DNA from: an uncultured bacterium
GTDB lineage: Bacteria; Planctomycetota; UBA1135; GCA-002686595
Assembly (NCBI GenBank): GCA_937896235.1
Contig: CALBMX010000064.1
Span: 1-34,105, forward strand
Direction: 5' to 3'
DNA length: 34,105 bases
In this document: positions 24,819 to 32,669 of the stretch, one piece after another
Layout of the letters: the number at the start of each line of letters is the position of its first letter
Numbering within the stretch: position 1 is the first letter of the stretch
Position numbers and translations under genes: made by a program
The notes under the pieces: generated by a model
What the model was told of the DNA's origin: nothing
The model's input: the letters and a program-made list of their open reading frames with translations, nothing else
Database searches by the model: none

Positions 24819-26126
24819 CTACTTAGCCACATCGAGTCCTCTAGCCTTCGCCAAGAAGGCGATGAGCTCATCGGGGGCACACGGGAGCTCAGAGGAGAGG
24901 CACACCGCTCCATCTTCCGTGATGAGCCAGTCGTTCTCAATGCGAACCCCTAGCTCTTCTTCGGCGATATAGACGCCCGGTTCGATCGTGACAACCATGC
25001 CCGCCTTCAGCTCACCTCGGAAGCCGGGGGTGTCGTGGACAAAGAGCCCCAGACCGTGACCGACTCCGTGAAGGAAGTATTGATCCAGGTCTCGCTCCGC
25101 TAGCACTCCTCTTGCCGCCTCGTGCGCATCGCGGATACTCGCGCCGGGCTTGAGGGTGGCAGCTCCGGCAACCGATGCGTCCCAGACGGCGGTGTAGACC
25201 TCGAGTTGGCGAGGCGTGAACTCGGCGCTAACAGGGATCGTGCGCGTGACGTCGGCACAGTAGTTTTGGTAGCGGGCCCCGACGTCCATAACAACGATAT
25301 CGCCAGCTTGGAACTGGCGCGAGTTGGAGCGGTAATGCAAATAGCAGCTATTGGGACCTGAACCGACGATCGATGGGAAGCTGGGGCCAAATGCGCCCCG
25401 CTTGCGATAACCACTTTCGATAGCGGCCTCTGCTTCGAATTCCCATGCGCCCGGCTTGACGACGGCGAAGGCCTCGGCAAGTGCTTGCTGGGTCATGTCG
25501 ACCGCGGCGGAGATCGCGGCAAGCTCGGACTCCTCACGAACGGCAGCAAGCTCTCGAAGCAAGTTGGTCCCCGAGCGATGCTTGCGACCGAGGTTGTCGA
25601 TAATGGTCTCGATGTCCTCGCCGGCAACAAACGGCGAGCTCTCGGTGAGTAGCCCTTCCAAGTCCGCCTGCCATGCCGAAAGTTCCCCTACGGAATCGAT
25701 GCCGGTGGCGAGCAGGGTCGAGTCGTCCGGCGCGAGTCTTGGCCCGTTCCAACGTTCAAAGTCGAGGTCTTTCGGCGGCAGGTAGAGACGCTCTGTTTCT
25801 ACAACACCTGCCACGGCGCGGATTGCTAAAACGGCGTCGGGAACACTGACTCCGGTGAGCCAAAAGAACAAGGCGTTCGCATGGAAGCGCCCCTCGATAT
25901 TTTTCCCTGCACTGATGAGTAGGACACCATCTTCAATTTTCTTGGCTACACGCCCGCGCCGCTCCTTACAGAACTGGGGGGTCGCCTGATTCGGCACTTC
26001 GTAAATCTGAGCGGGCCCAAAGAAACCCAAGCCGGGTGTGGGAACCTCCGCTGGGCGAGAATTGGCGGAAACGGCGCCGAGAAGCGCAAGGACTAAAAAA
26101 GAGGCGGTGGGGGCGTTGGCTTTCAT
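24819..26126 (-). CDS. Exported Xaa-Pro aminopeptidase (M24B family)
   Basis: This 435-residue metallopeptidase removes N-terminal residues before proline. It has a hydrophobic N-terminus (about 9-22, ending A-N-S) consistent with export. An aminopeptidase-P N-terminal domain (about 50-180) is followed by the pita-bread catalytic domain. The five metal ligands can be placed: Asp281 in V-V-M-D-V-G-A, Asp292 in C-A-D-V-T-R-T, His357 in H-G-V-G-H-G-L-G, Glu382 in T-I-E-P-G-V-Y and Glu397 in V-R-I-E-N. The general-base His is H364 in L-F-V-H-D-T. It follows yraN by 77 bp on the same strand. Extracytoplasmic location is unusual for the family, which is mostly cytoplasmic, and rests on the N-terminal sequence alone. 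Confidence 0.92.
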   Translation of the reverse strand: MKANAPTASFLVLALLGAVSANSRPAEVPTPGLGFFGPAQIYEVPNQATPQFCKERRGRVAKKIEDGVLLISAGKNIEGRFHANALFFWLTGVSVPDAVLAIRAVAGVVETERLYLPPKDLDFERWNGPRLAPDDSTLLATGIDSVGELSAWQADLEGLLTESSPFVAGEDIETIIDNLGRKHRSGTNLLRELAAVREESELAAISAAVDMTQQALAEAFAVVKPGAWEFEAEAAIESGYRKRGAFGPSFPSIVGSGPNSCYLHYRSNSRQFQAGDIVVMDVGARYQNYCADVTRTIPVSAEFTPRQLEVYTAVWDASVAGAATLKPGASIRDAHEAARGVLAERDLDQYFLHGVGHGLGLFVHDTPGFRGELKAGMVVTIEPGVYIAEEELGVRIENDWLITEDGAVCLSSELPCAPDELIAFLAKARGLDVAK

Positions 26127-26203
26127 TCTTGCAGTGTACTGGACGTGCCAAGAATCGCGAACGTGTCCTGGCCCCTTGCGCCGGGAACCAAGAGCCGATT
26201 AGC

Positions 26204-26665
26204 TCAATGGTGTCTAGGTGATGGCAAGGGATCCTTTAGGTCAGGATGATAAGAGAGCCCAAGCGTACTTGGGGGCGGTCCTTCGATCAGGAGCTCACAC
26301 AAATCAACGCGCGCCGGCCGGGGCTCCCCCCCCTGGCCAAATCTTCTGGCGAGCCAATGCGAGGCTCGTTGGACGCGACCATAGTCCTCTAGGCGGAAGC
26401 GGTGCCCCGGGCGCCAAGAGGCGCGGGCCTTAGGCGAAGTCTGGTTCCCAAACTCGTCGAGTGGGATTCTCGTGCGGCCACTCTTAACCTCAATGCAGAC
26501 TAAGGTCTCACCATCGAGGGCTACCAGGTCGATCTCACCAAAGGGAGTCGCCACCCGAGACCCCAGAATCCGCATGCTTCTGCGCCGTAAGCTGAGTGCG
26601 ACGATCCGCTCGCCGGCTCGCCCCAACTCTTCGCTCGTCAGCTTCAGCCTGCGAGTTGCAAACAC
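26204..26665 (-). CDS. yraN: YraN/UPF0102 family putative endonuclease
   Basis: This 153-residue protein of the UPF0102 family has the PD-(D/E)xK nuclease fold. Seen are E-L-G-R-A-G-E-R-I-V (N-terminal helix), F-G-E-I-D-L-V-A (with E44/D46) and the I-E-V-K-S core (E59, K61). The reading frame is open far upstream across yajC, but family homology begins at L-K-L-T-S-E-E-L-G. I therefore choose the GTG at 26665, 38 bp after the yajC stop; no ATG lies in the right place. The C-terminus extends some 20 residues past the usual end. Biological role is poorly known. Confidence 0.85.
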   Translation of the reverse strand: MFATRRLKLTSEELGRAGERIVALSLRRRSMRILGSRVATPFGEIDLVALDGETLVCIEVKSGRTRIPLDEFGNQTSPKARASWRPGHRFRLEDYGRVQRASHWLARRFGQGGEPRPARVDLCELLIEGPPPSTLGLSYHPDLKDPLPSPRHH

Positions 26666-26703
26666 CGGCGCGAGCCGCAGAAGGCCCGCGCGAAGTCGAT
26701 GCG

Positions 26704-27126
26704 CTAGTCTTGCAGAGCTTTCGGCGACTCTCCGTCCTTTTTGGAGTTCTCGCCCTTGGCCTTCTCTTCCTTCACGGGAGCTGCTTTCCCGCCCAATAGA
26801 GCGCCATCGGAATCCACGACACCCTGTACGGAAGAGCGCGTGAAGACCATGCAGACCTTGTCGTCCACCATGATGTGGACCTTGTTCTCTTCGACCTTCC
26901 GAACCGTTCCAAAGATCCCGCCCGTCGTCACGATCTTGTCGCCCTTTTGCACCTGGTCGAGCATCGCTTGGCGGCTCTTGCGCTGCTTCCGCTCGGGGGC
27001 GATCAGGACGAAGTAAAAGATCGCACCCATCGCGAGCATCGGAAACAACATGCTCGGCTGGGATCCCTCCGCTGCTGTGGCGGGGACCTCGATCAGGGCT
27101 AGGAAGTTGTAAGGGAGAAGCAGCAT
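26704..27126 (-). CDS. yajC: Sec translocon accessory protein YajC
   Basis: YajC is a small single-pass membrane subunit of the SecDF-YajC complex. The ATG at 27126 gives 140 residues. A membrane helix spans about 26-43 (MLFPMLAMGAIFYFVLI), followed by the family motif R-P-x-x-K-x-x-like E-R-K-Q-R-K and the G-D-K-I-V-T-T-G-G-I-F-G-T-V segment (62-75). The charged Lys/Glu tail is longer than in E. coli (110 residues). The open frame continues upstream to 27408 but lacks any family resemblance. It heads the yajC-yraN-aminopeptidase group. secD and secF are not in the window. Confidence 0.94.
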   Translation of the reverse strand: MLLLPYNFLALIEVPATAAEGSQPSMLFPMLAMGAIFYFVLIAPERKQRKSRQAMLDQVQKGDKIVTTGGIFGTVRKVEENKVHIMVDDKVCMVFTRSSVQGVVDSDGALLGGKAAPVKEEKAKGENSKKDGESPKALQD

Positions 27127-27412
27127 GGCAAGAGTCGGGCAGGGCAAGCTGCCGGCAGGGTAGGGGAGTCGCACGGCTGAGGGCCGAGCTAAGGGCCAAA
27201 GAGGATATCCGATCCCTACACTCGGTAGAAGTGGGCGCTCGATTCTCTGAGCTCTGAAAGCACTTTGAGACCAAAAATCGGTACCAAAGTCGAAACTGAG
27301 CGTCCAAACTCGACCAAACTTTCCAAGGCCTGAACCCCACGGGTTCCCGCGCGTTCGCTTCCTGCGTATCCTGTGTGGCCCGACTCCTACATTTGCCGGG
27401 GCTCTCATTCCT
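27127..27412. promoter_or_regulatory. Divergent promoter region between yajC and mnmA
   Basis: This 286-bp non-coding gap lies between two divergently transcribed genes and must contain both promoters. It holds a hairpin GAACCC-CAC-GGGTTC (27332-27346) and, just left of it, a cluster of CCAAA/CCAAG motifs at 27271, 27284, 27304, 27314 and 27323. Three of the last steps are about 10 bp apart. I could not assign -35/-10 elements with confidence. Confidence 0.4.
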
Positions 27413-28567
27413 ATGGATAGTCATCCCAATCAAGAAAAGGTAGTTGTCGCCATGAGCGGCGGCGTGGACAGTTCGGTAGCAGCTTGGATGCTGGCGGAAG
27501 AAGGACACGAGCTCGTCGGGCTCTTCATGCGCAATGGCGTGAAGGTCGCCGAAGAGGACGTGCCCAAGAAGTCCTGCTGCTCAGTAGGAGACGCTCGCGA
27601 TGCCCGCATGGTTGCAGCCCGTCTCGAGATTCCTTTTCAGGCGGTTGATCTCGGCTCCGAGTTCGGCAACCTGATTCAGTTTTTTATCGATGAATACGGC
27701 CGCGGCAGAACGCCCAACCCGTGCGCACTCTGCAACCGCGATTTGAAGTTCGGGCGGCTACTTGAGTTTGCCGACGAGCTCGGCTGCGAGGCCGTTGCAA
27801 CGGGCCACTACGCGCGCATCCACATAGAAGACGGTCGCCCTATCCTTAGGCGTGGCGTCGACCATACGAAGGATCAGTCCTACCAGTTGTTCTCCGTCTC
27901 GGAGGAGCACCTGCTGCGCACGCGCCTACCTCTGGGAGGTCTGCAGAAAACCGAAGTGCGAGCGATGGCCTCGAAAGTTGGCTTAAAAACGGCGAAGAAG
28001 CCGGACAGCCAAGAGATCTGCTTCGTGCCCTCAAACGATTATCGCGTGCTGCTAGCGGAGCGTGAAGTCGCGTTGCATCCAGGTTACTTCGTGAATAGAG
28101 CGGGCAAGCGTCTCGGCAAGCACGAAGGCACGGAGCACTTCACGATTGGGCAGCGTCGCGGACATGGCATCGGCGGCGGTACACCTCTCTTTGTTGTGGA
28201 CCTGCGCCCGGCGGTTGGCGAGGTCGTCCTCGGAACGCGCGAAGAGTGCTTCTCATCGTCCATGATTGCAGACGATGCCAACTGGATCGGTTTCGATCCC
28301 ATGAAAGAGTCCGATGCGGCACCTGGCGAGCCGGCCCGCTTCGAAGCCGACGTACAGGTGCGCTATCACCACGCCGCTGCCAAGGCGACGGTCGAGCTTC
28401 TCCCGGATGAACCCGGAACATTTCGCGTGCACTTTCACAAGCCTCAATCCGCAGTGGCACCTGGCCAAGGGGCCGCTATCTATCGCGGGGATCGGTTGCT
28501 GGGCGGAGGTTGGATCCGTTCGGCGCAACCCGTAATCGAATCCACAGTGCTCGAAGCGGAGCGCTAG
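27413..28567 (+). CDS. mnmA: tRNA-specific 2-thiouridylase MnmA
   Basis: MnmA activates C2 of wobble U34 with ATP and inserts sulfur to give 2-thiouridine in Lys, Glu and Gln tRNAs. The 384-residue protein has the PP-loop A-M-S-G-G-V-D-S-S (13-21). The catalytic Cys104 is in N-P-C-A-L-C-N and the second catalytic Cys203 is in Q-E-I-C-F-V-P. G-H-Y-A-R and K-D-Q-S-Y-Q-L-F are typical elements, and the C-terminal beta-barrel domains are complete. The ATG at 27413 has no Shine-Dalgarno sequence. The VWA protein gene begins 6 bp after its stop, so they are probably cotranscribed. It works on the same base as MnmG. Confidence 0.96.
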   Translation: MDSHPNQEKVVVAMSGGVDSSVAAWMLAEEGHELVGLFMRNGVKVAEEDVPKKSCCSVGDARDARMVAARLEIPFQAVDLGSEFGNLIQFFIDEYGRGRTPNPCALCNRDLKFGRLLEFADELGCEAVATGHYARIHIEDGRPILRRGVDHTKDQSYQLFSVSEEHLLRTRLPLGGLQKTEVRAMASKVGLKTAKKPDSQEICFVPSNDYRVLLAEREVALHPGYFVNRAGKRLGKHEGTEHFTIGQRRGHGIGGGTPLFVVDLRPAVGEVVLGTREECFSSSMIADDANWIGFDPMKESDAAPGEPARFEADVQVRYHHAAAKATVELLPDEPGTFRVHFHKPQSAVAPGQGAAIYRGDRLLGGGWIRSAQPVIESTVLEAER

Positions 28568-28573
28568 AGCGAC

Positions 28574-31366
28574 TTGGGACGCCTCCGACAGCCGCGGCAA
28601 GAAAATAGCCTCCCTGTTGGGAAAGCTCTTACGTGGCTCTTTGGCGCGCAGCAACTCTTGCTGGCCGGGATCATTGCCCTGCTTGTCGGCTCTTGGCTTG
28701 GGATGGCGCGTTTTTCGGTGAATCGCCACGCCCCTCTGGAGATCCTACTGATCGACACTTCGGCGAGTACGAGGCTCGGGCAGGCGGACGCGGATCGGTG
28801 GCTGACGGATCAGGGCATAGGGTGGTTGGCTGCGGCCAGCTCACGGTATGGGATTGGGGGCCCCGATCCCGATATGATCGTTGCGACCTTTGGGCCGAGT
28901 GCGAGCACCTTGTCGGCGCCCGGAAAGCCTGCTGCGATTGGGCGCTCCTTGCGGCGCTTCCTCGGTACTCGGCCACTGGCTCCGCGGGCCGCAAGGAAGA
29001 GCCTGGGGCAGGCGAGCCCACTGGATGCAGCTCTTGCCTTGATTGAGGGGGATTGCAAGGGAAGGCCTAGCGTCCGTCTGACTTTGCTAGGGGACGGAAG
29101 CTACAGCGGAGTGGACCCGACCCCGAGGCTTGAGGCTTGGGCCGCGTCTGGGATCTCGTTCGAGATCATTACGCCGCCGCGCGACCAAGCCGACCTCGCG
29201 CTGTCGGATCTGATTGCGCCGCCGCGTTCTTTTGCAGGAGCCAAGGTGATTGCGGGCCTGACCGTAACGCCCCTTGCGCTAGCCAATGCGCCAGGTGCTC
29301 CAGCCCTTCGAGTTCGAGCAACCTTTGCAGGATTGTCAGCCGACTGGTTTGAGCCGCTGGGGAGTTTGGGCGCATCAGGTCTCGGTCGCACCGTGCAGGT
29401 CGATTTGACGCGACCATTTTGGGGGGCAACTTTGGAAGATGCCGAGGGGGAGCTGAACTTCGAGATCACCGCTGGATTCCTTGTTGCGGGCAAGTTCGAG
29501 CCCGATCACTTCGGCGCCAACGACCTACTTGCTGGCACGGTCGTCATCGGAACGCCGGCGCGTATTTTGGTGGCTGTGACTCGTGAGCTGCAGCCAGCTG
29601 CCGAGGCGTTTTTTGGGCAGACTGGGGGTGGCTTCTCGTTCACTTTTGCCGAGCCGGCGAAAGTGGCACTTGGCCTTGGGACGGCCGATGCTCTCATCTC
29701 GTACGACCTCTCGCCAGACGAGCTTCCCACCGAACTAGTCAAGTCATTTGTCGATGGGGGAGGCGGGTGGTTTGCCCTCGGCGGCTGGGGGCTACTCGCC
29801 GATCGCAATGTCCACATTGAGCTTGGCCTACGGCATCTATTGCCCCTTGGCATCGATGACGATGCACCACTTCGCCATGTGATCTTGATGGTTGATGGCT
29901 CGGGGTCCATGGATGGAGACCCCTTCGAGGTCGTTCGCCGTGGAGCGCTTGAACTCGTTAACGCAGCCCCTGCGACCGATGAAGTGCGACTGGTGTTTTT
30001 CACCGATGCCCTAGGCGTTGAAAATCGGATTCGGCCATCATTCGCAGGTGAGGCCGGTGGGATTACCGGCGGGGAGTTGATGCGGCGAGCTCGCGAAGCA
30101 GAAAATGACCTTGCGGCCCTGATGAGCACGGGTGTTCCCGGTGGCAACACCTATCTTGTTGGCGCTCTTCGGGAGCTGGTGGCATTGCGTGGAAGGGGCT
30201 TGCAAGAGGCTCTTGTTCTGCTCTTGACCGATGGGCAAGAGACGCGCTATCAGAAAAACGATCCCACCGAGCCGGAACGTCAGCGAAGGGCTGCGCGCTC
30301 CCTGTCCGATAGTCTTTCCGAGGCTAAGGCTCGTCTGGTTGTTATCGGTGTTGGAAAGCTAGAGCCGGGGTCGGATCCCGACCTGTTTCTACACGCGCTG
30401 CTACAACCCGGCGAGGACTTGGTGCGCTGCGGCCTCGAGGTGGGCGACGAGAAACTCTTAGGCGAACTTCTTCGGCGCGAAGTCAACCGCGACCGAATCC
30501 TAGAAGGTAACTTTCAAGTGTCTCCGGCAAGTCGTGGGGATGGATTTGCCGAGCTCTTGCTTCCTGTTGCCGAGGGCCAAAGCCTTCCCGGTGTTCGGCG
30601 ATTGGGCCGCTACTCTTTGCAATCTGGCGCGACCTTGCTAGCGGTTACTGCCGTTGGCGAGCCCCTCTTAGCTGCCCAGAGGCGTCGCGTTGGGCGCGTC
30701 GCAGCCCTCGCCACCTTGCCCTCCTCGGAATGGGCTCCGGAGTGGACCTCCGCCAAACCTTTGCGGTCACTTCTGACATGGCTGGCAGATGGTCCAGGGC
30801 CTCGCAACGCGAAGCTTTATGTGACGACAGGGAGCGCGGGGAAGCTGGTCCTTGAGGGGATTCCAAGCTCGGATACGGAGATCGGTCTCGACCTTGAGAT
30901 TCGGCCGATTTCGCTCGGTAAAGAGGGCCACTTTGTCCCAGCGATTGACGGTCCAGCTTTGGCGGTGGTGCGGGTCTTACCGATGGCCGGTCCACCGGGG
31001 ATAGATGGGGACCGCCTTTTTGAGGCGCCCCTACCCGCAGTGGTCGCCGACGCTTTGGCAGCGGGCAAACTTCTTCAAGCGCGCGTGATGAGATTGAGGC
31101 GCGAAGTCGCCGAACCTATTTTGGCGACTTTGCCGATCCGAATTGCAGGATCTCAATCCGAGGGACATCCCCGCCGCCCCCATGTGGCGATCAACGCGAT
31201 TCAGACGGTCAAAAGCACCATGGGGACACCGAATCGGGACCGCGTCATGCGAGGGCCAGGGACCTCCCCCAAGGGGGCTCACCCCGCGTTTAGCGCCGTC
31301 ATGTTGGCGGGCTTGTTGCTTGTGTTCGCCGGAGGACTAAAGGCCTTTGGCCCCATAGGCCGATAG
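28574..31366 (+). CDS. Large membrane protein with von Willebrand A domain(s)
   Basis: This 930-residue protein has one membrane helix at about 22-43 and another at about 905-925 near the C-terminus. Between them is a first VWA-like segment opening with I-D-T-S-A-S (D61, S63, S65). Next comes a region around 325-405 that resembles the inactive glutamine-amidotransferase-like domain of such proteins (Y-D-L-S-P-D-E-L, D-G-G-G-G-W-F-A-L-G-G). A full VWA domain follows from about 433, with MIDAS D-G-S-G-S-M (D441, S443, S445) and L-L-L-T-D-G-Q-E-T. It resembles planctomycete aerotolerance/BatA-like or YfbK-like membrane proteins but cannot be assigned further. The start is a TTG at 28574, 6 bp after mnmA; the first in-frame ATG would remove the membrane helix, which supports TTG. 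Confidence 0.82.
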   Translation: MGRLRQPRQENSLPVGKALTWLFGAQQLLLAGIIALLVGSWLGMARFSVNRHAPLEILLIDTSASTRLGQADADRWLTDQGIGWLAAASSRYGIGGPDPDMIVATFGPSASTLSAPGKPAAIGRSLRRFLGTRPLAPRAARKSLGQASPLDAALALIEGDCKGRPSVRLTLLGDGSYSGVDPTPRLEAWAASGISFEIITPPRDQADLALSDLIAPPRSFAGAKVIAGLTVTPLALANAPGAPALRVRATFAGLSADWFEPLGSLGASGLGRTVQVDLTRPFWGATLEDAEGELNFEITAGFLVAGKFEPDHFGANDLLAGTVVIGTPARILVAVTRELQPAAEAFFGQTGGGFSFTFAEPAKVALGLGTADALISYDLSPDELPTELVKSFVDGGGGWFALGGWGLLADRNVHIELGLRHLLPLGIDDDAPLRHVILMVDGSGSMDGDPFEVVRRGALELVNAAPATDEVRLVFFTDALGVENRIRPSFAGEAGGITGGELMRRAREAENDLAALMSTGVPGGNTYLVGALRELVALRGRGLQEALVLLLTDGQETRYQKNDPTEPERQRRAARSLSDSLSEAKARLVVIGVGKLEPGSDPDLFLHALLQPGEDLVRCGLEVGDEKLLGELLRREVNRDRILEGNFQVSPASRGDGFAELLLPVAEGQSLPGVRRLGRYSLQSGATLLAVTAVGEPLLAAQRRRVGRVAALATLPSSEWAPEWTSAKPLRSLLTWLADGPGPRNAKLYVTTGSAGKLVLEGIPSSDTEIGLDLEIRPISLGKEGHFVPAIDGPALAVVRVLPMAGPPGIDGDRLFEAPLPAVVADALAAGKLLQARVMRLRREVAEPILATLPIRIAGSQSEGHPRRPHVAINAIQTVKSTMGTPNRDRVMRGPGTSPKGAHPAFSAVMLAGLLLVFAGGLKAFGPIGR

Positions 31367-31468
31367 GGCGAATCAGGAGCGACTCCATACGCCTGGAGCG
31401 AAGTGGAGTTGCGGCCCTTCCCAATTAGAAGAGGATTTGGACCCACCGTGGTTCAGGGAGCACTCGAA

Positions 31469-32086
31469 ATGAAAGCACACCAACATCTGGCCCTCTGGGG
31501 GCTTATCTCTCTCAGCTTTGCAAGCTGCGTGACCACAACCATCAAGAAGAACGAGATCACTCTCCCCAAGAGCGATTGGGTGCTTGCGTCACGTGCGCTA
31601 GGCGGTGACATTGCGGCAAAGGCCGAGGCCCTGCCGTGGACCCATGGTCGCGAGCGCATCGACTTGATCACTTGGTTTGCCGGAGTCGGTGAGCCCGCCT
31701 ACGATACCTTGCTTGCTTTCCTGACGGACGACCGCCCGGAAGTCGTCGCTACGGCTCTGGCCTCACTTGGTGCAACAGGCGACTCCCGACTTGTGAGCTA
31801 TCTTCGGGCTTCGGAGAATCCGGAGTGGAGTGAGAACCTCCTTCTCGAGTCCTCCCGTACCCGTGTTCGCCTAGGGGATTGGGACGCTATTCCCAAGCTG
31901 ATCAATGGCCTTGCAAGTGAAGAGGTTTTTGTCCGCGCCCTTTGTGCGCAGAGCCTAGTAGAGGCCACGGCGGAGAGTTTGGGCTACGAGGCTCATGCGG
32001 CTCTTCCCGAACGCGAAGCCGCCATCGCGCGTTGGCGCAGCTGGTGGGATCGTCGCGAGGCGGACGAGCTGCTCGCGAAGAAATAG
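31469..32086 (+). CDS. HEAT-repeat lipoprotein
   Basis: This 205-residue protein starts at the ATG at 31469, with AGGGAG (31455-31460) 8 bases upstream, one of the few good ribosome binding sites here. The signal peptide ends in a lipobox S-F-A-S-C with the lipidated Cys at 20. The mature part has HEAT-like helices (A-Y-D-T-L-L-A-F-L-T-D-D-R-P-E-V-V-A-T-A-L-A-S-L-G-A) and ends R-W-R-S-W-W-D, a motif common after HEAT repeats in these organisms. A similar R-A-W-R-D-W-H ends the HEAT protein at 32670-33806. A GTG at 31403 would add 22 residues and hide the signal, so it is rejected as start. Confidence 0.85.
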   Translation: MKAHQHLALWGLISLSFASCVTTTIKKNEITLPKSDWVLASRALGGDIAAKAEALPWTHGRERIDLITWFAGVGEPAYDTLLAFLTDDRPEVVATALASLGATGDSRLVSYLRASENPEWSENLLLESSRTRVRLGDWDAIPKLINGLASEEVFVRALCAQSLVEATAESLGYEAHAALPEREAAIARWRSWWDRREADELLAKK

Positions 32087-32091
32087 ACGAA

Positions 32092-32502
32092 CTACTCGGA
32101 CTCGATATAGAGCCGTTTGAGGAGCCGCTGAAAACGCGGCTCTTTTCGTATCGACTCAAAATCATCGTCTGCCGCGAGGTGGTCTGGATCGTCGTACCCT
32201 AACTCGATCGCCGTCTCGATGGCATCCATGGCTTCGACTGGAAGACCGGCGAGCGCGAGCGAGCAGGCGTAGTTGTAGTGGACGAGGTCACTATCGGGCA
32301 TTGCTTTCACCAGCTTGCGGTCTGCTGCAAGCCCCTCTTCCAAGCGACCCAGTATGGTGAGTAGGTGGGCAAGCTCGGAGAGCGCCTCGAGATTTTCGGG
32401 GTGGCGCCGGCTCTCCCTGCTGTAGAAATCGGCCAAAAATTCAGTGCCTAGACGACTCAGGCGCTCTTCGAGGCCTGCGTCCATTTGAAAAGTGGATGCC
32501 AT
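32092..32502 (-). CDS. TPR-containing protein
   Basis: This 136-residue protein comprises helical pairs of tetratricopeptide type (about 36-110). They include E-A-L-S-E-L-A-H-L-L-T-I-L-G-R-L-E-E-G-L and V-H-Y-N-Y-A-C-S-L-A-L-A-G-L-P-V-E-A. The C-terminal D-D-D-F-E-S-I-R-K-E-P-R-F-Q-R-L-L motif is common in TPR proteins. No signal peptide, so cytoplasmic. It ends 5 bp from the HEAT lipoprotein gene on the other strand; the terminator of that gene lies inside its 3' coding part. Partner unknown. Confidence 0.85.
   Translation of the reverse strand: MASTFQMDAGLEERLSRLGTEFLADFYSRESRRHPENLEALSELAHLLTILGRLEEGLAADRKLVKAMPDSDLVHYNYACSLALAGLPVEAMDAIETAIELGYDDPDHLAADDDFESIRKEPRFQRLLKRLYIESE
32122..32146 (+). 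terminator. Intrinsic terminator of the HEAT lipoprotein gene
   Basis: GAGCCGC, loop TGAAAAC, GCGGCTC, then TTTT is a perfect 7-bp GC-rich stem with a T run on the plus strand. It starts 36 bp after the lipoprotein stop codon and lies within the 3' coding sequence of the convergent TPR gene. Confidence 0.85.
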
Positions 32503-32669
32503 GGAGTCAATTTAGAACATGTTGGAGGGAAATGCTCGGGTTGGGTGGGTGGAATCCTCACGAAGGCGCCTCTTAGGTGTAGCCCCAAAAGGAGAGATCA
32601 ACTATAGAGAGGGGGTCTCCTCTAGGTCTTCTGAGCGGTTCCAGCTGCTTTCTATCCGTGCACGCATCC

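Noticed and set aside
26666..27508. Long upstream extension of the yraN frame
   Set aside because: It lies out of frame over yajC and the mnmA promoter, with no family resemblance; low-complexity Arg/Ser-rich shadow.
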